Shown: positions 10,480 to 21,949 of the stretch, in pieces
Position numbering within the stretch: position 1 is the stretch's first letter
Layout: each line of letters opens with the position of its first letter
From: Chamaecrista fasciculata
Lineage: Eukaryota; Streptophyta; Magnoliopsida; Fabales; Fabaceae
Length of the DNA: 64,000 nucleotides
Reading direction: 5' to 3'
Assembly (NCBI GenBank): GCA_003254925.1
Contig: QANZ01042066.1
Span: 75,827 to 139,826, forward strand
Notes under the pieces: generated by a model
Seen by the model: the letters and a program-made list of their open reading frames with translations, nothing else
The model's database searches: none
Told to the model about the DNA's origin: nothing
Translations under genes and position numbers: made by a program

Positions 10480-11534
10480 TTTGATTTCTGGGTTTTCACT
10501 TGAATGTTACCCATTGTGTTCTTCGCGTTCTTCGTAGTGTTCTTCAATTTGCTCAAGCCTTTTTCTCCGGGATTCTCCCTCGATTCGCCAGCAACATGGA
10601 TTTTGATGACTGTAAGTTTTCTAACCCTTCTCCTTCATCCTCATCATCCTCTTCATCTTTTGAATTTTGGTCTGAGTTAAGTGATGAACCACAACCGCTG
10701 AAAGTCATTTTCCCAAACGATCCTTTGTTTCCCGAGGGCATTTCCCCCCTTTTTGCTGGTGAATGGAGGAGAGTTTTCATAAACTGGGTTATAACTGTCA
10801 TGCTTCCTCAGCTGTTGGAAACAACGCGAGAGCGCCTGGAGCATCAACGCCACATAACTCTATTCCTGAACCATTAGCGCCCACGAGGTTCGTGTCTCCC
10901 ATGGAAAGGAGGGATAGTGATGCTGTGTCGTCCTCGTCCCATGTACCGGGAGAGTTTGAATAGATGACCGCTGCCTCTTCCTCGTCTACATCAACAGAAA
11001 TTCGCGAGATGTTATCCCCTGCTGCGGGGTCGGCGTCCATGGTGAAGAGTCATCTGCACCCGAGGACGCGGGCGGTGCTGACGTTCCTGTCTGAGCGTCC
11101 ATAGGGGATGGCAATCCTCAGCAGACGTTCTACGGTGAGGAAGTTGATTTTCAAGCTCACCCAGAGTGGTTCCTTTGCCAAAACTCCAAGTTGGCCAACG
11201 TTCCCTGTGTTAAGGGCGCTGAGACAGCGCCATGCGGTCCCGATAGGGCTGAAGTTATGAGGAACGCGCGTCACATAGTTGATTGGTGTCGTCAGAGACC
11301 CAATGAGAAGGTACAGAAGGTGTTCTTGGACCTGACAAGCGACGTGGTGAAAGAGTACTACACTTGGCTCTTTGGTGTGGACTTCCTCGAGAGGCTCAAC
11401 CAAGAGCTAATGACGTCCTCCACGCTGAGTCATTTTAGACAGCGCCAGATATGTTCTATACAGATGGAAGGGGCTTTCTAATTTGTGAGCACGCGCTTAA
11501 AGGTTGCGATATTGAGATGTCCTTCAACCCTGCG

Positions 11535-13833
11535 TGATGGAGATTGTGCCTTAGGGCCAATCATTTCATAAATATGTTTTGAACATGTTGATTAATTTAT
11601 AGAGATAAATTAATGGTTATCATATTATTAGCATGTTTACTATGATAACAGTCCGTGATTAATTATGGGATAATTAATCTAAACTGTCCCTGGTCGCTCA
11701 TTCAAGTGGGAACTTGAAATGAACCAAGACTGGCATGACCTCGGTGCATAGAGATGCATGCACTAGATGCTAGAACGAGTGTCGTGGTGCAATTGTGTAA
11801 AGGGTTACAAATTGCTGGACCGACCCGGAGAGTCCTGCATGGGTTTTAGTCATTAGCTAGTCTCTCCTGTACACCTGTCACGATGCCCTTAGACCTGAGG
11901 TCTTCATCATTCCGGCGTTGTAGTTGTCAAACTTTGGCCTAGTCTAACGTTACCCGTAGCAGGGTAGCCATAAGGGCTAGGTACGTGTTTGGTTGATTGT
12001 CGTGCTGAGGAATGTGGTTGACCAAGATGAAATTTTGTCCCTCATAAAAGATGGGAGATATTTAACTGGGCCCCTCGATGAGTCTGTCCAAGGAATGTGT
12101 GGCCACACTAGTAAATGGGACTTACTCAAGGAATTGAGAAAAGTTGAGGTTTGGATTATGGATGACTTTCCCGTGCCTAATCCATGACCAAAATATCGTA
12201 GGGCAATAGGTATCAAGACAAGGTGGTCCTAAGGTTAAGTCGTTTCGGCGATAAACGATAACTCACGTGTTATGTGTAGTCGTGATGGCTTGCTAGAGTC
12301 CGCTCTCGACTTGTAAGTCATAGAGATGACTTGCTTCCAACTTCACGTGGGGCCTGCTGGGTCACACACGAGCAGGATCAAGATGCCACATTGGGACACG
12401 AATTAGGGTTAATTCGTGGGTCACATAGGTGACACCGTTTAAGACATAATTGACTGTCTTGGGACATGAAATATTGTCTTAAATAAATATCTACAGATAT
12501 GATATTTAAATTTGTGAGACAAGTTTAAATATATATATTAATTGTTAAATAGATAATGTGATTAGTCTATTTACAATTATATTCCTGTTTATAATATTAG
12601 GAATAATAAATTGGATAAGGTTCCTAAAAGTTAGGGAATTATTGATTTATTAAATTCACTAATATTAGGATAATAGGGTTGAGGTTGGCGCCTCATATAG
12701 ACCTATTTTAATTAATGAAAATGTTTTGTTAATTAAAATCATGACTTGAATTCAAAGATTTGATCTAGATTTCAAGGAGATTGAATTAAAGATATTAGAG
12801 TAATATTTTAATTCAATATTTATAGGGTAATTCGAATTCTAGGCTCTAATTGAATTAAAGATATTAAGGTAATATTTTAATTCAATAATGAAATAGAATT
12901 CAAGATTCAAAAAGATTGAATTAAAGATATTAGGGTAATATCTTAATTCAATATTGTTGGAAATAACAAGTTAGTTATAACTTCCTAAAAGTTAGGATTG
13001 TTATTTTGATTTATTAAATTCCAACAAATTTGAATGGGGATGGCGCATGACTAGGGTATCTTTTGGAAGATTTGATCTTCCAATTTGATTCTCCAAGATT
13101 GCATTTGAATTCAAATTGAAATATTAAGGTAATATTTTAATTAGGAATTCAAGTCCTAAAATTGTGATATTATTGTAATCTCATAATTTTATAATTTGAT
13201 AATCCTATAATTTAGGGATTCCCTAATTATAATTATCAGAATCCCCAAACCCTATAAAAAAGGAGGCATAAGTCGAAATTCATGAGTCTCTTGCACACTA
13301 GGGAATTCGACTTTTGGCCTAGCTAATCACAAGAGCAAAATTCGATTTTGAGTCTTGGTGAGGAGAGAAAAAACGCAACCTTGGTTTTTCCTAGAGAGAG
13401 AAAGTGGCGCACAAACCAAAAGAAGTTTGGGGTTTTGTGTGACAAGGTTGTGTGAGATCAAGAATTTGATTCTTGATCATAGGCGCCATCTTGTTCTTGA
13501 GAATTCAAGAATAGTTCTTGAATTGAAGAACATCGTAGATAAAGGTCCCTGGTTCACTTGGAGAAGTGAAGGAGGCTAGCACCTAGGCATCTCCAAAACT
13601 GTTCGTGTGGATCACCGGCGGAGAGAGCACACTTGGAGTGGACTCCTCAGCATCGTAGACACAAAATTCGCCGATTGATTTGGGTAAATCTCTAATCCTT
13701 TTACTGACACAGATCCATATAGCGGATCCTTGGGAAAGAAATCACTGTGCGCCTGTTTTATTTTGTTATGCGTTTAAAATTTTTAAATTTATACCTGTTT
13801 CCGCTGCGTGGCGCGCCCCGTGATTTCCCAACA
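11535..13833 (+). mobile_element. Solo LTR, 2.3 kb, with 5-bp TSD CTGCG
   Basis: Starts TGATGGAGATTGTGCC and ends TTTCCCAACA, flanked by CTGCG at 11530-11534 and 13834-13838. A TATA box (TATAAAAAA, 13253-13261) suggests a long U3 of about 1.7 kb and R/U5 of about 0.55 kb. The U3 holds three palindromic blocks of TTGAATTAAAGATATTA to TAATTCAAT at about 12780-12960. Related pieces lie at 50156-51246 (start only) and from 62749 (reverse orientation). No internal domain is left, so it formed by LTR-LTR recombination. A small frame at 13355-13579 lies in U5 and is not a gene. Confidence 0.85.
12780..12960. repeat. Three palindromic tandem blocks in the solo LTR U3
   Basis: Each block reads roughly TTGAATTAAAGATATTAGRG then TAATATTTTAATTCAAT and can fold on itself. 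Blocks start near 12780, 12858 and 12916. Role unknown. Confidence 0.6.
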
Positions 13834-14274
13834 CTGCGGTCATGGACCTTCTGGCCATCATGAACATTTCTCCTATCCAAGTTAGTGCCAACGGATGGCG
13901 CATCCTGCTGGGCTTTGTCGCCAAATGCGAGAGGGATGGCGTTGTCGCAACCGCGAGACTGTTTTTGTACTTCTTCTATCCACGCTGGGTGGACAATTAC
14001 TTGATCTCCTATTACAGACGTCCAGGACGCCCTCAGGTTCTGAAACACGCCGTTAGCAATCCCAAGGAATGACAATACAAGTTTGTCTTTATTAAGGAAT
14101 CGGGGTCTGAGTGGCCTTTCTGGGTTCGCGCGTCGGATGAGCGGGCCATGTTCCCCCTATCATGGAGGAGGCCTCGACTTGGGCCCTTTGAGTGCAACTG
14201 GAGGGACCTAACCATTAACGAGCGCCTGGCGGTGTTGCGGTTGATCACCACTCCCCTTTTTGACCCCAAGCGTT

Positions 14275-14349
14275 GTATGTTTCTCTTCATTTTTGCATGA
14301 TACTTCACTTTCTTGTGATAGTCTCTAAACTTTGCTTTGTTTGTTTCAG
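14275..14349 (+). other. 75-bp intron in the antisense ORF
   Basis: GTATGTTTCTC at the start and TTTGTTTCAG at the end. Joining at these sites keeps the reading frame, which otherwise stops shortly inside the intron. It is T-rich and of typical plant minimum length. Confidence 0.7.
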
Positions 14350-15500
14350 TGGTGGAGGCTTCCCTAGCTGATGTCATTGGGACTAAGCGTCCTCGCGGGG
14401 ACAAGGGGAAAGAGAAGGTGGTGGCCACCTCGAAGAAGCAGCCTCCACCCGCTCCCAAGAAGCCTGGGAGTCTGACGATTCGTGAGCCTACCGTGGCTCC
14501 AAGTTCTCTTGCCAATCCTGCCAACGGGGAGAAAGGCAATGCTGCTGTTGCTGTGGCCAAGGATGGTAAGGTGGTGTCGAGAAAACGTGCACGCCCCGCT
14601 GTTGAAGTCCCGCTAATGCCAACTGCTCCGGAGGTTGGGAACTTCAACGCTCTAGACCTTCTCTCTAACTGCCTTTCAGAGGCAGCAACGGTGAAGAGGG
14701 ATGATCTAGCCCGGGCGTCCACGGAAAACACCCGGGATCCCGTCGAGGAGACTGCCCAATTTTTGCTCGCTACTGGGTTGCGTGTGTTAGCCAACAACAT
14801 TTCTAGGAGAGATCTCATTTCCGAGAGAGATGCCACACACGAGGACGCCAAGAAGTTGCGTCGTACTGTTGAGGAGCTGAAGGATGAGTTAGACCTGACG
14901 AAGGCTTCCCAGGATTCCCTCAGAACTGGGTATGAGCGGAGGGGAAAACAACTGGACGAGGCCACTGGCGTTATCAACCAGCTCAACGAGAGAGTGGCTG
15001 GTCTGGAAGCTGAGGTAAAAAATCGTCAGGACGCCTACACAGCCCTTAAGGAGTTAGCCTTGAGGCAAGTCAAGTGGAGGGGTTCTCGCTATAATTATAT
15101 AGGTTTCAAGAATGCCATCCAGCAGTTGAAGTTGCGCAATCCTTACCTGGATATCTCAGGGATATGCCCAAATAAGGTAGTCGAGGGCAGGCTCATCCGG
15201 GACCCAATAAACTCTGATCCTGCAGTGAAGATCTCCCGGATGCCTGAGAATTATGCGAAGGAGGGGTACGAGTCCGCAGGTGATGACGATTTCCCGTGGT
15301 TTCCTGATTGCGTGATTCCTCATCCGGGTGAAGGAGTCGCGAGCTCCTCCACTCCTGGGGATGGCGATGAGGGACCCGCTGCAGATTGTGCTGCCATAGG
15401 TGACAACGTCGCAGATGATGCTGCGGGAGATGCTGCAGACAAGGACGCCCCTACTAGCGAGGATACTGAAGGAGCTCCTTCAGCCAGCATATTTACCTAG

Positions 15501-16055
15501 GATACCCCAGCTAATGCTTAGGCCTGCGTGCCTATGTTTATTCCGTTCTGGGCCTGCGCGCCCTTTTTAAATTATGTTGGATTTGTCGTGGCTTTCATGC
15601 CACTTGTATTTGATATGGTGTGGCCTTCGAGCCACTTTTTGGATATTTGGGCGATGGCGCCCTTAACATTTATGCTGTTAGTTTAGCAATGTTTGCTTTT
15701 AACGCTTTATTCCTTGCTTTGCACGCCATGTTTGACAAGCATTTTCCATGCCTTGATTCCATTATCGTATTGTTCGCACGTTAAAGTGCTGCCTCGCGAT
15801 GGGCACGCTTCGAGCGTTTGCGTATCATACGCTAAGTTTTTTACTAGTCATCCAAGGGAGGGACGGTCCGCATGGTTGGTGAGTGCCATACTCACAAGGC
15901 TCCTTCAAGGGCCTTTTTGTTGTTGTTCCGAGGGCGTCCCCCCGAGCAACTTAATTTGTTTGACACAATGTGTCCTTGAAAAAATGCACTTTATTGATGT
16001 AAAATCTCAGTACAATCGGCTCAGGGGCCTCCTTTGGTTATTCAAAGCTTTCTCA
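15501..16055. other. Spacer between antisense ORF and integrase end
   Basis: Non-coding 3' region of the Tat element. It probably holds the 3' UTRs of the two converging transcripts. Tandem-like words such as GGGCCTGCGCGCCC and TGGCCTTCGAGCCAC appear at 15515-15660. Confidence 0.5.
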
Positions 16056-17830
16056 CTAGGGAAAATAAAATTTAAGTTTGGCCATGTTCCAAGCATTTGG
16101 GAGTGGCTTGCCTTCGAAGGTTTCCAGCTTAAAGGTGTTGCCAGGCAGGATTTCCGTAACCCTGTATGGGTCTTCCCAGTTTGGTCCCAGCTTTCCATGT
16201 CTAGGGTCTTTCCTGTTGTTTTCCACAGTTCTGAGTACCAAGTCCCCTATTTTAAGGGTCCTGGGTTTGATTTTTGAATCATTGTATTTCTTAACCATCT
16301 GATTATAGGCAGCTTGTCTGATGGCCGCAACTTCCCTTCTTTCCTCCAAGCTATCCAGCTCTTCGAGTCTGGAGTTGGCATCATTGGTACTCGGGTAGTT
16401 GATTATCCTCTCGTTTGGGACGTTCACTTCAGCAGGTATCACCGCTTCATGCCCATATGCCAAGGCGAAGGGTGTTTCCTTCGTGGCTGTTTGTTCTGTG
16501 GTTCTGTATGACCATAATACTAAGGGGAGTTCATCAACCCATCTTCCCTTAGCTAACTCCAATCTCCTTTTGATTCCTTGTATGATGATCCTGTTGGCCA
16601 ATTCAACTTGGCCATTGGTGGCAGGATGTTCTACCTAGGTGGTCTTGTGGTGGATTTTCCAGACCTTGCAGAAGTCTTGGAATTTTTTGCTCGTGAACTG
16701 AGCGCCATTGTCAGATATCAATGTGTTTAGGACGCCAAACCTGGTGATGATGTTTTGCCACACGAATTTTTCCATGGCTTCCGTGGTTATGGACGCCACA
16801 GCTTTAGCTTCCACCCACTTTGTGAAGTAGTCCACCGCGACTATGAGAAATTTCCTTTGGTAAGCGGCCATTGGAAATGGCCCTGCAATGTCGATCCCCC
16901 AAAGATCAAAAGGCCATGGAGAAGTGATGGCGTTCAGGGGAGCTGCGTGTGAGTGGATCATGTTGGCGTATATTTGGCATTTCTCGCACGAACAGACAAC
17001 GTTTTCTGCATCTTGCTGAAGTGTGGGCCAGAAGTAGCCTGCTCTTTGGATTTTCCTTCGCATCGCCATCGGTCCTTGGTGGCTTGCACATAGTCCCTCG
17101 TGAACTTCGGTCAACACTCTGTTAATTTCGTCTCCTGCTATGCACTTGGCTCTAGGATGACTGAAGTTTTTCCTGTATAAGGCACCTTGTCTGATGAAGT
17201 ACCTGCCAGATCTTCTTGTGACTTTTCTGGCTTCGTTTTTGTCTGAAGGAAGGGCGCCTGTGGCCAAATATTTGAATATTGGCGTTGTCCAGTCGTCAAC
17301 TTCTTCCGTGGGAAGAACGTCTTGCTCTAGGATTGATGGCTCCCTCAGGGTTGTTTTGATGATGGAATCTCTGCCTCCTTTCGTTGGCTTGGATCCCAGT
17401 TTGGCGAGCTCGTTTGCTCGAGCGTTGTCGTTTCGCGAGATATGCTGGAAGGTGGCTTCAATTTCAGAGCCTTCGATGATTTTCTTTGCCCTTTCGGCGT
17501 ATTGGACCATAACCGGGTCTTTGGTTTCGTATTCTCCGTTCATCTGTTGTATCACCAGTTTGGAGTCTCCCAAAATTTCCAGCCTTTTGTAGCCGATGTT
17601 TGCTGCTAATTTCAGATCAGCTATCAGGGCCTCGTAATCTGCTTGATTGTTGGTGATTGGGCATTTAATCTCTATTGATTGTTCCACGATGGAGCCATCT
17701 GAGGCTCGCATCACTATTCCTGCACCTCGCTGTGAGTTTGATACGGCACCATAGAAGTGTACCTTCCAGGTCCAGTTTTGGGCATTCTAAGGCCCTGTCA
17801 TTTTGGGTACGAAGTCTGCTAACGCCTGTC
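16056..17830 (-). pseudogene. Tat pol: archaeal-type RNase H and integrase
   Basis: The first part (about 17390-17780) is the second RNase H of Tat elements: NQADYEAL, LGDSKLVIQQ and NDNARANELA supply the E, D and D positions, but the first Asp (normally VDGAS) is replaced by FYGAV. The integrase follows: a zinc-binding region with HEGLCASH and CEKC, then the core with GIDIAGPF and SDNGAQF, and the third acidic residue in NGQVEL just after an in-frame TAG at about 16633. The C-terminal part (16056-16601) ends in KLKFYFP. Another TAG lies near 17788. Apart from these stops the frame is intact, giving nearly full-length domains. With the lost Asp and stops it cannot work in this copy. Confidence 0.85.
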
Positions 17831-18306
17831 CTTTGATGGCCCTTCTGGGCTCATAGGCTATCCCGTATTCTGGGATTTCTACGGACCAAATTGACATTCT
17901 TCCAGCGATGTCTGGTTGTTCTACCATCTGTTTGATGGGTCTGTTTGTTCTGACAATTATTTGATACTATTGGTAGTAATTCCTCAACTTCCTAGGTGAA
18001 TGAAGTAATGAGAACGTCAACTTGTCCAGGCGGTGATACCGCTTTTCTGCTCCAGTGAGAGTTTTACTGGTGAAGTAGATGGATTTTTGTTCTTCTCCCA
18101 TCTCTAGCACGAAAGCTGAGCTAACTGCGTCATCTGTGGACGCCAAGTAGACATAGATGGATTTATCCCTGACTGGGATTACTAGGATGGGTGGCGACGC
18201 CAAATGTTTTTTCAACTTTTGGAAGGCTTCCTCGCATTCCTTGGTCCATTCAAATTTTTTGTTTGCTTTTAGCGTTTTGAAAAAGGGTAAGCATCTATCA
18301 GCAAAC
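17830..18306 (-). pseudogene. Tat pol: first RNase H
   Basis: Continues pol after the intron. Visible landmarks are FADRCLPFF, a KKHLASPPIL block, YVYLASTDDAVSSAFV where normal RNase H has its first catalytic Asp, IYFTSKTL, EKRYHRLDKL and RKLRNYYQ. This RNase H is known to be degenerate in Tat elements, with activity taken by the second copy. An in-frame TAG follows RNYYQ at 17964-17966. The connection MVEQPDIAGRMSIWSVEI (about 17870-17930) leads into the second RNase H. Confidence 0.8.
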
Positions 18307-18500
18307 CTGAATGTAAAGAGAACTCATGATGAGTAATACTCGTTTTATTAATAAGGAATTGTGCGTCGTGAGACGGCTTACATGATGACAAGAAAGTGAT
18401 AAACTGAATAAAGACGGAATTTAAAGATATAAAATAATAAAACTGAAGGAGAATGCAGCTATAAAGCTTTATTGCTGAGGAGGCGCTAGGCGCCTTCTAC
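18307..18500 (-). other. Putative 194-bp intron inside pol (between RT and RNase H)
   Basis: On the minus strand it starts GTAGAAGGCG and ends TTTACATTCAG. Its length is not a multiple of three and it contains stops. Joining at the GT and AG sites brings the conserved RFLSR and FADRCLP blocks, adjacent in related pol proteins, into one frame. It is T-rich with pyrimidine runs near its 3' end. Ogre elements have a pol intron, but usually between protease and RT. A small insertion that happens to have these ends is the alternative. Confidence 0.65.
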
Positions 18501-19350
18501 CTCGACAGAAACCTATGAAGAGCCGCTAGCCTGCCATTGAGGCGTTGGACTTCCTAGATCGTTTTCGGAGCCTTCATCTCCAGAATGGCCTTGCATTGAT
18601 CTAGGTTTGCTTCGATCCCTCTGTGGGTGAGCATGAATCCCTGGAATTTTCCTCCGTTGACTCCAAAGGCGCACTTGGAGGGGTTCAGTTTCATCTGGTA
18701 CTTCCTCAGCTGGTTGAAGATTTCCTTCAAATCTTCAGTGTGCTTTCCTCCTTCCTTGGTCTTCACCACCATGTCGTCCACGTAGACTTCCAAGTTCTTC
18801 CCGATGTAATCTTTGAAGAAAAGATCCATCATTCTCTGGTAGGTGGTGCCCGCGTTTTTCAATCCGAAGGGCATCACTGTGTAGCAGTACGTCCCAAGCT
18901 CGGTGATGAAGGATGTTTTCTCGGCGTCCTCCGGATTCATTTTGATTTGGTTGTAGCCGCTGAAGACGTCCAGAAAGCTCATGGTCTGATGACCACATGT
19001 CCCATCCACTAGTTTGTCGATGTTAGGCAATGGATAGTGGTCTTTTGGGCAAGCCTTCAGGTCGGTGAAGTCCACACACATTCTCTATTTGCCATTGGCT
19101 TTCTTGACCAACACCACGTTGGAAAGCCACTCAGGATATTTGGTTTCTCTGATGAAACCTGCAGCTAAGAGTTTGCTTACTTCCTCCTTGATTGCCATTT
19201 GTCGTTCCTGTCCGAACAGACGCTTTCGCTGGATAACTCCAGGCCTTCCATCTATGTTGAGGCCGTGACAGATGAGTTTTGGATCGATTCCTAGCATATC
19301 AACGGGACGCCAGGCGAAGACATCTGAGGATGCCTTCAGGAGCTGAATGA
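18501..19350 (-). pseudogene. Tat pol: reverse transcriptase
   Basis: The RT starts with a VDMLGIDPKLICH block, then RLFGQERQMAIKEEVSKLL and YPEWLSNVVLVKKANGK. A TAG at 19085-19087 replaces the conserved Trp. It continues MCVDFTDL, FLDVFSGYNQI, MPFGLKNAGTTYQRM and the catalytic YVDDM (near 18770-18782), then LNPSKCAFGV and FQGFMLTHRGIE. A second TAG lies near 18554-18556 within the connection to RNase H. A frameshift upstream, near 19345, separates it from the protease. The domain order is complete. Confidence 0.88.
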
Positions 19351-19560
19351 ATCAGCCTTTTCAGCTTCGTGCAATAGCATGTTGATTTGCACAGTTTTCT
19401 CTGCATCATCTCCCAGCTGGACAATTTCTAAATCCCCCATCGGCCTAGTTCTCTGTGCCTCAACCTCATCTCGGAAATCCTCTACCTCACAGTTCAGGAT
19501 TTTAGGGTCCACCACTTCTTTAGCATTGTCATCCGTTTTGGGAGTTATGGTTTTTCTTTT

Positions 19561-19990
19561 TCACTCTTCCTCATTAGTCTTCTCGAGGCTCACCGCATAG
19601 CATTGTCTTGTTGTTTTCTGGTTGGTTCTCACCTGCCCAACCCCTTGGGGAGTTGGGAACTTCATGCGCAGATGTGTAGTAGATATTACTGCTCTCATCT
19701 TGTTCAAAGATGGGCGTCCTAGGAGGACGTTGTACGCTGAGGGCGCCTGTACCACTATGAATTCAATGGTGTTGCTGGTTACTCTAGGGTGTTCTCCCAC
19801 TGTGAGTCTTAAATCGTTTTTCTGATGGCAGGGATCTGATCTCCCGTAAAGCCTATCAGGCTCCCATAATGGTCCTTCAGGTCTTCCATGGGGATGCCCA
19901 ACTGGTCAAAACATCATTTGTACATGATGTCTGCAGAAGAGCCCTGATCCACCATGATTCGTTCCACTGTGAAGTTGCCAATCTGGGCAG
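19561..19990 (-). pseudogene. Tat pol: retroviral-type aspartic protease
   Basis: The active site DQGSSAD sits at the end of the open gag frame, followed by a TGA (about 19911-19913) where related proteins have Arg (CGA to TGA is a typical methyl-C decay). The region continues PMEDLKDHYGSLIGFTGDQ, then a one-base frameshift near 19815, then LLGRPSLN (normal ILGRP flap-side motif) and a basic tail. It makes one polyprotein with gag in intact elements. Non-functional here. Confidence 0.8.
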
Positions 19991-21770
19991 TGATCACCAT
20001 GGGATCATCATAGTCTCGGTTTACCTCCCGTAATTCATCGTCAGTGAAGATTATGGGTTCAACCCATTTCTCCTCGATGGATGACTCTTTGTAGTCTATT
20101 TTCAGTATAGACCGGTTCACCTTTCTCTTTTTGTGCGGGGTCTTTGCCCCGTTTTTTTCGATGCCGCCCGAGATCATGTGAATGATGTCTGTTGGTTTGT
20201 TCTCTCTTGGTGGTGTACGCCGATCTCCTCTCTTGTCGTCATCGTTGGCGCCACCCCCCTTGGATTTTTTCGCCTCTCGGGCGTCTTTGTCCTCTCTAGC
20301 TCTCTTGTTCCCTTCCTTCTTGATGAATCTGGATGGGAGGCGTCCTTGCCGAATGAGGTTCTCTATTTCATCTTTCAGGGTGATACATTCATCAGTGGTG
20401 TGTCCCTCTCCCCTGTGATACCTGCAATACTTGCTGTTATCCACATTTCGTTCCGCTCTCCTCGGGCGTTCTGGGAGTCTGGGGAGGAGGTCTGTATTGG
20501 AGATCTCACGAAAGACTTCCGATTCAGTGACCGTGAGCACTGTGTAGACAGTATGTTTCCCTCTAGGTGGAGATCGGGGATGCCTGTGATGATCTCTTCC
20601 TCTCGAGCTTTCTCCAGCTCTCTCTGAATTTTTGCTTTGTGGTTTTCTTGCGTCTGGCTCAATTCTCGCGAAGCGATCGCGTTGAGTTTTGTCCAGGTCT
20701 TCCTTTGTTATGAATTCCTTGGCCATTGAAAGTAGTTCACCCACAAATTTTGGGGCTCTGTGAGTTAGTTCCTTATGGGCATGGCCCGGTCTGATCCCTG
20801 CGAGGAACGAGTAAACAGCTATTTTGTCATCGACTTCTTTGATGTTCAAGCAAGTTTTGCTGAACTTTGCCAAGTAATCTCTCAGCGATTCTCCCTTGTT
20901 CTGCCTAATGTTAGTCAACACCGCCATTGGCTGCTTGTACACTTTTCTAGTCGCAAATCGTTTCTTGAACATGTCCTCCAAATCCCTGAAGCAGTGGACT
21001 AAGCCTACCAAGAGTTTCGAGAACCAATCCAGAGCTGGTCCTTCCAGAGTTATCGGGAAGAGTTTGCATCTTTGATGATCTCCCATGTTTGAGATATTCA
21101 TGGCAGCTTTAAAACTGAGCAAGTGATCATCCGGGTCCTTCTCGCCTGTGTATGGTGTCAGCTTCATTGGCATTTTGTAGTTCTTGTCAAGTTTCGCAGC
21201 TGGTGGGGGCGGTCTCACCTGTCTCGACGTATTTGACGGCATCACGGGGTCGTAGGCGCCCGCTGATTGATACACCCCACTAGGTCCTCCGTAGGCGCCA
21301 TATCCCGAGTAGTACTGGGGATAGTATCCTTGAGGGTGGTAGTACCCCTGTGGTGGGTAGGCATAAGCGCCGGACCACGCTTGCGGCTAAGTAAACTGGT
21401 TGGGAGCTGCTACTTGAGTCGGTGGTGGCAAGCTCGAGGGCACCTGCTGCTCTTGACTCCCGGGGTTTTCACTTGAGAGAATAGGTTCTGGGTTTTCATT
21501 CCCAGGATTCTCAGCAACTTGCTTCCCTTTTCCCATGTCCATGTTCCGGATGTCTCTGCAGAGTGCTTCCATCTCCATTCGCATATCAGCCTTAAAGACG
21601 GCAATCCCGGCATCTGGTGTTATGGTGATTTGACCCACTAGAGCTGGGTTTGGCAGGGTCGGGGCTTCCTGAATGATCGGGAATCCGGGCGGAGGAGCGA
21701 GCGTCGAATCTTGCGTGGATTGAGTCACTGAGCCTCCTGGGGTTTGATGATCAGTTGGAGTTGATGTCAT
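19914..21770 (-). pseudogene. Tat gag
   Basis: Starts at ATG 21768-21770 with a Pro/Gln/Thr-rich leader. One TAG at about 21387 interrupts it, then a Tyr/Gly/Pro-rich stretch (GYYHPQGYYPQYYSGYGAYG) and the retrotransposon gag domain: KLTPYTGEKDPDDHLLSF, FPITLEGPALDWFSKL, VYKQPMAVLTNIRQ and ESLRDYLAKF. A zinc-knuckle-like CRYHRGEGHTTDEC follows, then a strongly basic region and the protease start. It is otherwise one open frame of about 620 codons. Gag packages the element RNA. Confidence 0.87.
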
Positions 21771-21930
21771 TTTCTCTTTTTCTAGTTCAGATGAACATAT
21801 AGGTTAAAGAAGACATATAAAGAAAAAATTTACATGAATTATCCCAGGAGTTCATCCCATTCAGAAAAGAAAAAACAAGGCATAAACCAGCAAATTAAGA
21901 TAATGTTTAAAATAGGACTTCGTATGAAAG

Positions 21931-21949
21931 TCCCCACAGACGGCGCCAG
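21931..21949 (-). promoter_or_regulatory. Primer binding site of the Tat element
   Basis: The minus strand reads CTGGCGCCGTCTGTGGGGA directly after the 5' LTR end TTCATCA. TGGCGCC-type sites next to gypsy LTRs prime minus-strand DNA synthesis from a host tRNA. Confidence 0.7.

Larger units (their letters stand above)
10596..15500 (+). pseudogene. Antisense extra ORF of the Tat element (PF04195-like), broken
   Basis: Runs opposite to gag-pol between integrase and the 3' LTR, where Tat elements carry an antisense ORF of unknown role. It starts with MDFDDCKFSN and a Ser-rich acidic stretch. A segment (11191-11530) follows, then the family block ISPIQVSANGWRILLGF with FYPRW (about 13866-13995), typical of the 'putative gypsy type transposon' domain. 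An intron occupies 14275-14349. A last exon to 15500 encodes a Lys-rich region, a coiled coil (RRTVEELKDELDLTKA onward) and an acidic Asp/Ala-rich tail. It is broken by frameshifts near 10765, 11130 and 11450, stops near 10962 and 11101, a TGA at 14070-14072, and the solo LTR. The frame matches on both sides of that insertion, so the gene was longer before it. Family call fairly sure; function unknown. Confidence 0.7.

Noticed and set aside
14033-14986. 317-codon minus-strand frame
   Set aside because: It is the opposite-strand shadow of the antisense ORF. It crosses that ORF's intron and has no domain or composition of its own.
15693-16277. 194-codon plus-strand frame
   Set aside because: Its second half is the reverse of the integrase C-terminus and the rest is spacer.
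18623-19012. Plus-strand frame opposite RT
   Set aside because: Shadow of the conserved RT coding strand.
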